A stretch of DNA of 14,679 nt. Origin: DASCNA01 sp036011305. Its GTDB lineage: Bacteria > Verrucomicrobiota > Lentisphaeria > Victivallales > GWF2-38-69. Below the pieces are notes generated by a model that did no database searches, was not told the DNA's origin, and saw nothing but the letters and a program-made list of their open reading frames with translations. Positions 7,523 to 14,198 of this stretch are shown here, piece after piece. The position numbers and the translations under genes were made by a program. The DNA lies in NCBI GenBank assembly GCA_036011305.1, contig DASCNA010000055.1, positions 1 through 14,679 on the forward strand. Reading direction: 5' to 3'. The stretch's first letter is position 1; each line of letters opens with the position of its first letter.

Positions 7523-8124
7523 TATTTACCTTCCTCTACTATTTCAGGAACATTTTTAAGTGTATTATTAACCATATTTTGTACAGCTGTCGTAGTAATC
7601 GTAGCCCCTGTAATACCGTCAAACTGTCTAATATCAGTTTTAGATCCCTCAGCGACAAAAGTCATTGGACCTTCTTTGCCTTTAAACTGTCTGCAAAACC
7701 ATTTTTCAGTTATCCTTGCCCCCAGCCCAGGTGTTTCATTATTTTTAATAAAACTTATTCCTGTAATTATTTTCAGGTTTTTTTCTAAACCTACTACGCC
7801 ATCAATCTTACCCCATAAACCAATGCCTGTCACAGGTATTACATAGTTACCATTTTTTAATACATAGTAAATTCTACCGTCAATATTTTTTTCATTAACA
7901 TTTTTTTCAAAAATGGCAGAAATTCTATCACCAGAAAGTTTATTTTCATATAGAAGTCCGGCAGCTTCCAGTACGGCCTTTCTTGTAAACATATCCTCGT
8001 TTACCGTAATCTGATGCAGAGACTTATGGTAAACATAAGCTACTCCGGAAACGCATATCGCAGTAATAACAACCATAAATACTATTGCATATACCCCCTG
8101 CTTCATTTTTCCTTTCCTGCTCAT
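7522..8124 (-). CDS. nqrC: Na+-translocating NADH:quinone reductase subunit C (covalent FMN)
   Basis: Periplasm-facing flavoprotein of 200 aa, homologous to RnfG. It has a short cytoplasmic N terminus, one membrane helix (about 9-31) and an FMN-binding domain. NETPGLGARI at 129-138 and the flavinylation motif DGITGAT at 169-175 are visible; T175 is the expected phosphoester-linked threonine. It therefore needs an ApbE-type flavin transferase, which is not encoded in this window. Classical NqrC is about 250-260 aa, so this one is compact and nearer RnfG in size. It overlaps nqrB by 4 nt (ATGA) and nqrD by 1 nt, so expression is tightly coupled. Confidence 0.92.
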   Translation of the reverse strand: MSRKGKMKQGVYAIVFMVVITAICVSGVAYVYHKSLHQITVNEDMFTRKAVLEAAGLLYENKLSGDRISAIFEKNVNEKNIDGRIYYVLKNGNYVIPVTGIGLWGKIDGVVGLEKNLKIITGISFIKNNETPGLGARITEKWFCRQFKGKEGPMTFVAEGSKTDIRQFDGITGATITTTAVQNMVNNTLKNVPEIVEEGK

Positions 8125-9053
8125 TTATTACCCCCCTTACAAGCCTGTACAAAATGATCTATCAGAGGAGCAAACATATTTCCTAATAAAATTGCAAACA
8201 TCATACCCTCAGGCCAAAATGAAAATGTTCTGATAATAACTGTCAATGCACCAATCAGGCCAGCATAAATCCATCTTCCTATATTTGTCTTAGCAGAGCT
8301 GACAGGTTCAGTCACCATATAAACCAGTCCAAATAAAAATCCTCCGCTGAGTAAAGCCTGCAGAGGGGGTATAGTTCCTGGTACGCCGCTGTAAAAAAGA
8401 ACAGCCTGCAGTATTAAAAAAGCTATTAAACAGCCAATTACCAATCTATAATTGGCAAGTTTGCTACACAGCAAGTATATACCTGCTAAGATAATCAGAA
8501 CAGCACTTGTTTCGCCGAAACAGCCAGAGGTATTCCCCAGGAGCAGTTCTAACAGTGGAATTGAACTACCTGTTTTCATAACAGCAATAGGAGTAGCTCC
8601 GGTAACAGCATCAACACCATACTCTGTAAAGCCGCCTAGTATACCTGAAATAGGCTTATACCAAACAGTTCCATTCATAAAAGTAGTAAAATTAACGTAA
8701 ATAAATGCCCGCCCTGCAATTGCTGGATTAAAAATATTTTTCCCAAAACCTCCAAATACCATTTTCCCGAAAATAACACCGAAAGCTATCCCTATAGCAC
8801 CCATCCAGTACGGAAGATTCGGAGGCAGAGTTAAAGCAAAAAGAGTGCCTGTAACAAAAACTGAAGATGTTACCTGGTTTTTGTAGTATCTGGCAAATAC
8901 ATATTCACAAATGAAGGCGATAATATTAGATATAAGAAGCATTACAAGGCTTCGCCATCCGAAGAAGTAAATTGAAGCTAAAACTACAGGAAGTAGTGCA
9001 TAGAGCACTTTTGTCATCGGTTTCTGCCATTTTATTATTTCTTGCTGACTCAC
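8121..9053 (-). CDS. nqrB: Na+-translocating NADH:quinone reductase subunit B, short form lacking the classical N-terminal part
   Basis: Integral membrane subunit of 310 aa. The core follows NqrB: LFALTLPPNLPYW at 71-83, KNIFNPAIAGRAF at 105-117, flavinylation motif DAVTGAT at 148-154 (T154 for covalent FMN), TEPVSS and the C-terminal GNMFAPLIDHF. NPAIAGRAF is NqrB-like rather than RnfD-like. Classical NqrB is about 410 aa, and the missing part is the N-terminal stretch and first loop. The start is GTG 9053 with AGGG upstream; the frame is closed by an in-frame stop at 9093-9095 and the promoter lies at 9090-9117, so it cannot be longer. No nqrA precedes it, unlike the usual nqrABCDEF order. 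Either the quinone site differs or nqrA is encoded elsewhere. Confidence 0.9.
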   Translation of the reverse strand: MSQQEIIKWQKPMTKVLYALLPVVLASIYFFGWRSLVMLLISNIIAFICEYVFARYYKNQVTSSVFVTGTLFALTLPPNLPYWMGAIGIAFGVIFGKMVFGGFGKNIFNPAIAGRAFIYVNFTTFMNGTVWYKPISGILGGFTEYGVDAVTGATPIAVMKTGSSIPLLELLLGNTSGCFGETSAVLIILAGIYLLCSKLANYRLVIGCLIAFLILQAVLFYSGVPGTIPPLQALLSGGFLFGLVYMVTEPVSSAKTNIGRWIYAGLIGALTVIIRTFSFWPEGMMFAILLGNMFAPLIDHFVQACKGGNK

Positions 9054-9089
9054 GCAAATAACCCTAAGATAAATTCCAATTATTCGCTC

Positions 9090-9117
9090 ATTTTAACTTA
9101 TGGGATCCTATTGTCAA
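9090..9117 (-). promoter_or_regulatory. Sigma70-like promoter of the nqrBCDEF operon
   Basis: On the minus strand a perfect -35 TTGACA (9117-9112) is followed after 16 nt by -10 TAAAAT (9095-9090). The predicted transcript start is near 9083, giving a leader of about 30 nt before the GTG of nqrB. A TTGTCAA word overlaps the -35 and recurs at 9149-9155, and a small inverted repeat GTAAA-C-TTTAC lies at 9126-9136 between this and the divergent promoter. These are candidate operator elements. Confidence 0.7.
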
Positions 9118-9160
9118 CAATAAAGGTAAACTTTACATTTAAAATATGTTGTCAAAAATT

Positions 9161-9190
9161 TTGTCTTCAATTCTTTGTAAAAATTATAAG
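9161..9190 (+). promoter_or_regulatory. Probable promoter of the ECHDC3-like gene
   Basis: -35-like TTGTCT (9161-9166) is followed after 18 nt by TATAAG (9185-9190). This would start transcription near 9197, with a leader of about 49 nt. It is divergent from the nqr promoter in the same 192-bp gap. Confidence 0.5.
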
Positions 9191-9245
9191 TTATTAATAT
9201 TTTATATAAATTATGTTATTTAAGCTTAAATGAGGAAATATTGGC

Positions 9246-10043
9246 ATGTCTGACAATCTGAACACTTCCGATAACATTATTATCAAAAATGATAAACATG
9301 GCATAAGTCAAATTATCATTAATAGACCAAAGGCATATAATGCATTATCCATCGAATGTATGGAATCATTAATCAAAGTATTCAAGAATTTATCTTCGGA
9401 TTCATCTGTAAAGGTTATTATACTGTCAGGTTCAGGAAAAGGATTCTGTGCAGGTCATGATTTAAGAGAAATGCGGAGTGACTCTGATCGTATTTTTCAG
9501 GAAAAAATTTTTAAGACATGCTCCAAAGCTATGTTGTCAATTACCAGTTCTCCAAGACCTGTAATTGCAAAAGTCCACGGAGTTGCCAGCGCAGCAGGCT
9601 GTCAACTTGTTGCCAGCTGCGATTTAGCAATTGCTGAAGAAAAAGCAAGGTTTGCTACACCCGGTGTTAATCTTGGCTTATTCTGCTCTACTCCCATGGT
9701 TGCTTTATCTCGAAATATATCAAAAAAACATGCAATGGAAATGTTACTGCTAGGTGATCTGATCACAGCCAATCGTGCATACGAAATGGGACTAGTCAAC
9801 AAAGTTGTTCATTCCGAAGAACTTGATAAGACAACTTATGACTTGGCAATAAAAATTGCTGCTAAATCATCACTTGCTCTTAGTATTGGGAAAAAAGCTT
9901 TTTATAAACAAACAGGTAAAAATTTAAATGAAGCATACGAATACTGCAGTCATGTCATGACAGATAATATGATGACACAGGATGCAAAAGAAGGAATTGA
10001 TGCATTTATAGAGAAACGTAAACCTAAGTGGCATAACAGATAA
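9246..10043 (+). CDS. Enoyl-CoA hydratase/isomerase-fold protein, ECHDC3-like, catalytic glutamates missing
   Basis: A 265-aa crotonase-fold protein. The match is closest to the ECHDC3 group: CAGHDLREM at 68-76, AAGCQLVASCDLA at 116-128, FATPGVNLGLFCSTP at 136-150 and the C-terminal FIEKRKPKW. The CoA-binding and oxyanion-hole regions are present. In true hydratases two glutamates do the chemistry; here the matching positions are Q120 (GCQL instead of GCEL) and G140 (TPGV instead of the usual PE), so a standard enoyl-CoA hydratase reaction is unlikely. This substitution is shared by the ECHDC3 group and is not damage. ATG 9246 has GAGGA at 9232-9236. The gene stands alone, divergent from nqr. 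Function uncertain; a CoA-ester binding or hydrolytic role is possible. Confidence 0.85.
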   Translation: MSDNLNTSDNIIIKNDKHGISQIIINRPKAYNALSIECMESLIKVFKNLSSDSSVKVIILSGSGKGFCAGHDLREMRSDSDRIFQEKIFKTCSKAMLSITSSPRPVIAKVHGVASAAGCQLVASCDLAIAEEKARFATPGVNLGLFCSTPMVALSRNISKKHAMEMLLLGDLITANRAYEMGLVNKVVHSEELDKTTYDLAIKIAAKSSLALSIGKKAFYKQTGKNLNEAYEYCSHVMTDNMMTQDAKEGIDAFIEKRKPKWHNR

Positions 10044-10170
10044 GTAAAAACTGTATACAAATAATATTAACTTTCTCTTGAATATTTTCTAAAGATTCAG
10101 AATGTTAGTATGGTATAACATATATTAAGGAAATTTTTCTAACTGTAAAATTAGTTTTTGAGGAAGATTT

Positions 10171-10779
10171 ATGAAAAGATATGAAAAATTTAATTCGACA
10201 GATATCCCAAATGGCTTTTACTGGTTTAACCAGCCCAAACATTTCAAAACCGGAAACGGCCTCGAAATATACACTGATACAAAAACTGACTTCTGGCAAA
10301 AAACTAATTACGGTTTTATGAGAGATGACGGCCACTGTCTTTTTACAAAAATAACAGGTGATTTTACAGCAATGACTCATGTTGAATTTGATCCAAAGGA
10401 AAAATACGATCAATGCGGAATCTTAGCCAGAGTTAATGAGCAGAACTGGATAAAAGCGTCTACGGAATTCGAAGACTCAAAAATAAGCCGTCTTGGCTCA
10501 GTAGTAACTAATCTAGGTTACTCAGACTGGGCAACAAATGATATTTCCTCTTCATATAATAAAATGTGGTATAAAATAAACAGAAGATCTAACGATTTCA
10601 GAATTGAAAGTTCTTTTGACGGAACCAAATGGAATCAGATGCGAATAACACACCTTCATTCAGCCAGTGAACAAATCGAAATTGGCATGTATGCCTGCAG
10701 TCCGATCGGCAGAAACTTTCATTGTCGTTTTTTTGTTTTCAGTATTGGTGAAAATAATTGGTTTAATGAAGAAAATTAA
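10171..10779 (+). CDS. DUF1349 family protein
   Basis: A 202-aa soluble protein of the DUF1349 family, which has a concanavalin-like beta-jelly-roll fold. Typical features are TKTDFWQKTNYGF near 37-49, the GDFTA and DQCGILARV strands, the WIKASTEF segment, and the FDGTKWNQMRITHLH stretch near 149-163, followed by IGMYACSP. There is no signal peptide, so it is cytosolic. The family has no firmly established enzymatic role; the fold suggests carbohydrate binding. The start is well supported by GAGGAAG (10160-10166) just before ATG 10171. It lies 127 bp after the preceding gene and 50 bp before the nitroreductase-like gene, so it may share a transcript with the latter. Confidence 0.82.
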   Translation: MKRYEKFNSTDIPNGFYWFNQPKHFKTGNGLEIYTDTKTDFWQKTNYGFMRDDGHCLFTKITGDFTAMTHVEFDPKEKYDQCGILARVNEQNWIKASTEFEDSKISRLGSVVTNLGYSDWATNDISSSYNKMWYKINRRSNDFRIESSFDGTKWNQMRITHLHSASEQIEIGMYACSPIGRNFHCRFFVFSIGENNWFNEEN

Positions 10780-10829
10780 GAAGTTAATTTTACTGAAAAT
10801 TTAGATAATATTAAAATAGGCGAAATGAG

Positions 10830-11570
10830 ATGAATGAAACAATCAATACTATATCTGATTTGAGAACAATACATGGTAATTTCTCTGATAAAAAAATTGA
10901 CATAAAAAATCTCGAGATAATTCTTAATTCAACAATACACGCAGCCAATGCTTCAGCACGCCAGAGCTATTCAATAATAGTTGTTGAAGATAAAGATACA
11001 ATGATGAAATTATGTGGTTATTCTGGAGACAAGTTATTGTTATTCTGTGTTGATTTTAATCGAATTTGCGATATGGCCGTACATCTGAGCCATACATTTA
11101 ATAAAAATAATATTGTAGATTTTATAACAGGAAGCACTGATACCGTACTTGCAGCACAAACTGCTGCAATAGCTGCTAAATCATTAGGCATTGATTCTCT
11201 TTTTACAAATGGAATTCATAGAGGCAACCCGGAACGTGTTTATGAACTGCTTGCCATCCCCCGTAAAAATTGCTTCCCTTTGATTGCACTGGTGCTTGGA
11301 TATTCTAAAGAAGAACCTAAATCTAAAAAAGGACGAATTACAACAGGAGTCATTCACTACGGCAAATATAACAGATTAAATTCAAATGAAATGGAAAATT
11401 TAGTTAAAGAATATGATAATCAATCAAATCACTTAGGATTGACAGAAGAGTGGCGTAAAAATTTTGAACATTATCTTGACTGGTTCTATACTAAATGGTC
11501 TGTCGGCGGAGATACTAATTTAATTAATAAAGTACTATGTGAAGCCGGATTTTTAAAAAATGACTACTAA
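10830..11570 (+). CDS. Nitroreductase-like FMN-binding protein
   Basis: A 246-aa protein of the nitroreductase superfamily, flavoenzymes that reduce nitroaromatics, quinones or related substrates with NAD(P)H. Recognisable parts are the N-terminal RTIHGNFSDKKI (12-23), the ANASARQSYSIIVVED segment at 39-54 where FMN contacts lie, the helix TDTVLAAQTAAIAAKSLGID (103-122) and the FPLIALVLGYSK strand (149-160). The usual N-terminal RRSxR motif is reduced to RTIHG, so one FMN-phosphate arginine is absent, and the C-terminal tail (about 180-246) is longer than in minimal nitroreductases. The ATG follows AATAGG by 9 nt. Its end overlaps the next gene by 11 nt, showing coupled expression. Substrate unknown. 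Confidence 0.82.
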   Translation: MNETINTISDLRTIHGNFSDKKIDIKNLEIILNSTIHAANASARQSYSIIVVEDKDTMMKLCGYSGDKLLLFCVDFNRICDMAVHLSHTFNKNNIVDFITGSTDTVLAAQTAAIAAKSLGIDSLFTNGIHRGNPERVYELLAIPRKNCFPLIALVLGYSKEEPKSKKGRITTGVIHYGKYNRLNSNEMENLVKEYDNQSNHLGLTEEWRKNFEHYLDWFYTKWSVGGDTNLINKVLCEAGFLKNDY

Positions 11571-11952
11571 AATTCGATTTAATCATATTGCACCACATTT
11601 TGTGGTTAAAGATGTTGAAGCTTCAATTAGTTTCTATAAAAATCTACTTGGTTTTGAAGTAGACTATGAAAAAGGATCTCCTATAGCATATGCTGTTGTA
11701 TGTAGAGATGAAGTTTACATCCATTTATGTTTACAGAAAACGCAGAACTTTAAAATCGGGCCAGGCTGCTGTTTTATTTCTGTATCAAATGTAAACAGCC
11801 TATGGAATAGAGTTAACTCTTATAAAATAAACATAATCGAACCTTTAAAAGAAAATGATTATGGTTACGGAGCCTGTTTCAAAGACTTTAAAATTAAAGA
11901 TGCTGATAATAATGTATTAAGAATAGGAGAACCGATAAGATTGTTGTGTTGA
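11560..11952 (+). CDS. VOC-superfamily (glyoxalase/bleomycin-resistance fold) protein
   Basis: A 130-aa protein with the paired beta-alpha-beta-beta-beta modules of the vicinal oxygen chelate fold. FNHIAPHFVVKDVEASISFY opens the first module, EVYIHLCLQ closes it, and CCFISVSNVNSLWNRV with the terminal DADNNVLRIGEP forms the second. H13 and E138-type ligands cannot be assigned safely: the terminal acidic position is in RIGEP, but the other metal ligands are unclear, so it may be a binding protein rather than a glyoxalase. The gene starts inside the end of the nitroreductase-like gene (11-nt overlap), implying the two act together, perhaps in detoxification of an electrophile; that is inference. 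Confidence 0.82.
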   Translation: MTTKIRFNHIAPHFVVKDVEASISFYKNLLGFEVDYEKGSPIAYAVVCRDEVYIHLCLQKTQNFKIGPGCCFISVSNVNSLWNRVNSYKINIIEPLKENDYGYGACFKDFKIKDADNNVLRIGEPIRLLC

Positions 11953-12079
11953 ATGTTAAATATGTAACAGGTTTTTAATTTAATACATAAAACTGCTATA
12001 ATATGAAATAGAAGTTTTAAGATATTTACGATCCATAGTTTAAAAAACAGCATGTTTATAAAATAATTTTTAAAACAAC

Positions 12080-12109
12080 TTGACGGTTGGCCTTTATATC
12101 CAATATAAT
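12080..12109 (+). promoter_or_regulatory. Sigma70-like promoter of the lipoprotein-lipase pair
   Basis: -35 TTGACG (12080-12085), an 18-nt spacer, and a perfect -10 TATAAT (12104-12109). The predicted start is near 12116, 40 nt before the lipoprotein ATG. Confidence 0.7.
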
Positions 12110-12125
12110 TTCCATTAATTATTCA

Positions 12126-12141
12126 TAAGAATTAATTCTTA
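12126..12141. promoter_or_regulatory. Perfect 16-bp palindrome, candidate operator
   Basis: TAAGAATTAATTCTTA is fully self-complementary and starts about 10 nt after the predicted transcription start of the promoter at 12080-12109. This is a common place for a repressor dimer site. An RNA hairpin here would be too tight to fold well, so DNA binding is the likelier reading. In AT-rich DNA such a palindrome can also occur by chance. Confidence 0.4.
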
Positions 12142-12155
12142 AATGGAATTCCTAA

Positions 12156-12533
12156 ATGAGAAATTATATATTTGTTATTGCATCTTTTTTATTTTTTACA
12201 ATTATTTTATCCAGTTGCAGTTCTACGGGTATTAATCAGGAAACTACCCTGAAAGTGCCTGCTAGTACAGCTTTGGGCAAAATTAAGCCTGGGATGAGTA
12301 TTGAGCAGGTTGGAAAAATACTGGGTGAACCTACAGATCAAATTGTTGCACCTACCTGGAAAGAGTATGTTCCAATTTATAACTTGTTTGGTTATGGGAC
12401 TATGATGACAATTAACTATTATAGAGGACTTGGTGAAATACAGTTTACTAACAATGTTTCCAGTGATGAAGGATATTTTGTAGAATTTATTAAATATGAT
12501 CCTAAAGAATCCGGTAATGCCATTATTAAATAA
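12156..12533 (+). CDS. SmpA/OmlA (BamE-like) domain lipoprotein
   Basis: A 125-aa predicted lipoprotein. Residues 1-20 form a hydrophobic signal ending in the lipobox LSSC, with C21 the lipid-modified cysteine; the residues after it (SSTG) do not include Asp at position +2, so outer-membrane sorting is expected. The mature part carries the SmpA/OmlA motif KIKPGMSIEQVGKILGEPTD at 42-61, the beta-alpha unit shared by BamE and many small envelope lipoproteins. The rest is unlike classical BamE. The ribosome binding site is weak (GGA at 12145-12147). A strong promoter with a palindrome lies directly upstream, and the hydrolase gene follows after 61 bp, so both may be one operon. A role as BamE itself is not shown. 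Confidence 0.83.
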   Translation: MRNYIFVIASFLFFTIILSSCSSTGINQETTLKVPASTALGKIKPGMSIEQVGKILGEPTDQIVAPTWKEYVPIYNLFGYGTMMTINYYRGLGEIQFTNNVSSDEGYFVEFIKYDPKESGNAIIK

Positions 12534-12594
12534 TCTTACAAATTAATTGAATAAATTAAATTTATAAACTAAAAAATATACTAAAGGAACAATT

Positions 12595-14043
12595 GTGCTT
12601 GGTGTAAAAAATACAGATTCAGCAATAGGATCATATAATTCTAATCATACTTATGATAAACCCCTTTTCAGCAGTTTAGAATCAAAATCAATGAATTATG
12701 AGGGAATTGCAAGAAATCCCGTAATTTTCATACACGGTTTTTTAGGTTCTACACTTATTGATAAAAATTCCGGTAAGAATGTATGGGGAAAATTTATTGG
12801 TGTGGAAACACTTCTAGGTTATTCTTCAGAACAGATGTATTCACTTAGCCATCCCATGGAATATGGAAGACCATTGAAAGAAGTAAAAGATAACGTAGTT
12901 CCAGAAAATTTACTTACTAATTTCGATGTGAATATACTTGGAATCCACTTTCATCTCGCTGCTTATGACAAACTCCTAAAAATACTGGAAGAAGGCGGTT
13001 ATACTCAGGAAAGTAAAAAAATGCCTGAAAATAAAAATTTTAACACTCTGTTTACCTTTTATTATGACTGGAGAAGAGATATTTCAGAAAGTGCTTCTAA
13101 ACTTCATGATTTTATACTTAAAAAGAGGAAATACATACAGAAGGAATATCAGAAATTATATGGCATTGAAAATTATGATGTACAGTTCGATATATTAGCA
13201 CATTCAATGGGTGGATTACTTAGCCGATATTATTTAAGATATGGTAATCAGGAACTCCCGGAAAATGGCTCCCTCCCCATGCTCAACTGGGGAGGAAAAA
13301 ATAACATAGACAAACTTATAATAATTGGTACACCTAATGCTGGATATCTCGATGCCTGTACTGAACTTGTCAACGGATTACAACTGGTGCACCATGCGCC
13401 AACTTATCCGCCGGCTGTCATTGGAACATTTCCAAGCTACTATCAAATGCTGCCGTTACTTTGGACAAATTCAGTTATATATTCAGATGATGGTTCAAAT
13501 GTAGATTTATTTAATATCCAAACATGGATAGATTTAAAATGGGGCTTGCTAAAACCAAACCAGAAAAAAATATTAAACATTCTCCTTCCAAAGATTATGT
13601 CTGCCAAAGAGAAATCTACTATAGCTTATGATCATTTGGAAAAATGCTTAATCCGTGCAAAGCAGTTTACAGATGCTATGCAGATACAAGTACCTGTGCC
13701 TGATGATGTATCATTTTTTCTGTTTTTAGGAAACGCAGTAAAAACAAGCAGAACAGCTGAAGTTAACAGAAGCAAAGGAAGTATAAAAATAACTAAATAC
13801 GAAGCAGGCGATGGCAAAGTACTGACATCAAGTGCACTGATGGATCAACGTGAAGGTCAGAAATGGACTCCTTTTCTCATTTCACCTCTAAAGTGGCAGG
13901 CAGTCGTACATCTGGAAGCAGCACATAGAGGCATTACTGAATGTCCTACGTTCGAAGATAACATTTTGTACTATCTTCTTCTGGCTCCCAGTAAAAAGCA
14001 GGAAATCAAGAAAAAGTTCCTTGAGAATTTAGAGATCAAATAA
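12595..14043 (+). CDS. LCAT-family alpha/beta hydrolase (lipase or acyltransferase)
   Basis: A 482-aa alpha/beta hydrolase of the lecithin:cholesterol acyltransferase family. The oxyanion region is PVIFIHGFLGSTL (42-54), the YYDWRR motif is at 156-161, the nucleophile elbow AHSMGG puts the catalytic serine at S204, GTPNAG follows at 245-250, the likely acid is D406 in AGDGKV, and the histidine is H444 in AAHRGI. All three triad members are present, so it should act on lipid esters by hydrolysis or acyl transfer. No signal peptide is visible. The start is GTG 12595 with AAAGGAA at 12583-12589; no better ATG exists before residue 33. It lies 61 bp behind the lipoprotein gene with no terminator, suggesting cotranscription. 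The natural substrate is unknown. Confidence 0.85.
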   Translation: MLGVKNTDSAIGSYNSNHTYDKPLFSSLESKSMNYEGIARNPVIFIHGFLGSTLIDKNSGKNVWGKFIGVETLLGYSSEQMYSLSHPMEYGRPLKEVKDNVVPENLLTNFDVNILGIHFHLAAYDKLLKILEEGGYTQESKKMPENKNFNTLFTFYYDWRRDISESASKLHDFILKKRKYIQKEYQKLYGIENYDVQFDILAHSMGGLLSRYYLRYGNQELPENGSLPMLNWGGKNNIDKLIIIGTPNAGYLDACTELVNGLQLVHHAPTYPPAVIGTFPSYYQMLPLLWTNSVIYSDDGSNVDLFNIQTWIDLKWGLLKPNQKKILNILLPKIMSAKEKSTIAYDHLEKCLIRAKQFTDAMQIQVPVPDDVSFFLFLGNAVKTSRTAEVNRSKGSIKITKYEAGDGKVLTSSALMDQREGQKWTPFLISPLKWQAVVHLEAAHRGITECPTFEDNILYYLLLAPSKKQEIKKKFLENLEIK

Positions 14044-14084
14044 ACAGCAAAGCTTAAATTATAAATTTTACTGATATCCTAATT

Positions 14085-14114
14085 AATGATTTAAAACTTA
14101 TCAATTAAATCATT
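14085..14114. terminator. AT-rich perfect hairpin after the LCAT-family gene
   Basis: AATGATTTAA (14085-14094) and TTAAATCATT (14105-14114) form a perfect 10-bp stem with a 10-nt loop, ending in a short TTTT run. It lies 42 nt after the hydrolase stop. The stem has only one G-C pair per arm and the T run is short, so termination would be weak. Confidence 0.4.
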
Positions 14115-14129
14115 TTCAACACATATTTT

Positions 14130-14158
14130 TTGCTAACTGCAATCAAAGATAATATAAT
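14130..14158 (+). promoter_or_regulatory. Probable promoter of the TPR gene
   Basis: -35 TTGCTA (14130-14135), a 17-nt spacer, and a perfect -10 TATAAT (14153-14158). The predicted start is near 14165, with a leader of about 34 nt to ATG 14199. Confidence 0.55.
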
Positions 14159-14198
14159 TAGTGTTGGTAATCATTTATCAACATTATTAAATCCTGCT

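Noticed and set aside
8121..9053. Calling the operon Rnf rather than Nqr
   Set aside because: rnfB and rnfC are absent, an NqrF-type subunit is present, and the B subunit has the NPAIAGRAF motif of NqrB. The short B and C subunits only resemble Rnf in size.
8121..9053. NqrB as a truncated pseudogene
   Set aside because: It has its own promoter directly upstream, intact motifs to the C terminus and a 4-nt overlap with nqrC, so it looks functional.
10105..10413. Minus-strand 102-aa open frame
   Set aside because: It lies opposite the DUF1349 gene, which has a good ribosome binding site and family match.
11998..12003. TATAAT as a promoter for the lipoprotein gene
   Set aside because: No -35 element at a usable distance, and a much better promoter lies at 12080-12109.
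11953..12079. Small gene in the 127 nt before the lipoprotein promoter
   Set aside because: The 62-aa minus-strand frame there is AT-rich, lacks a ribosome binding site and mostly overlaps the VOC gene end.
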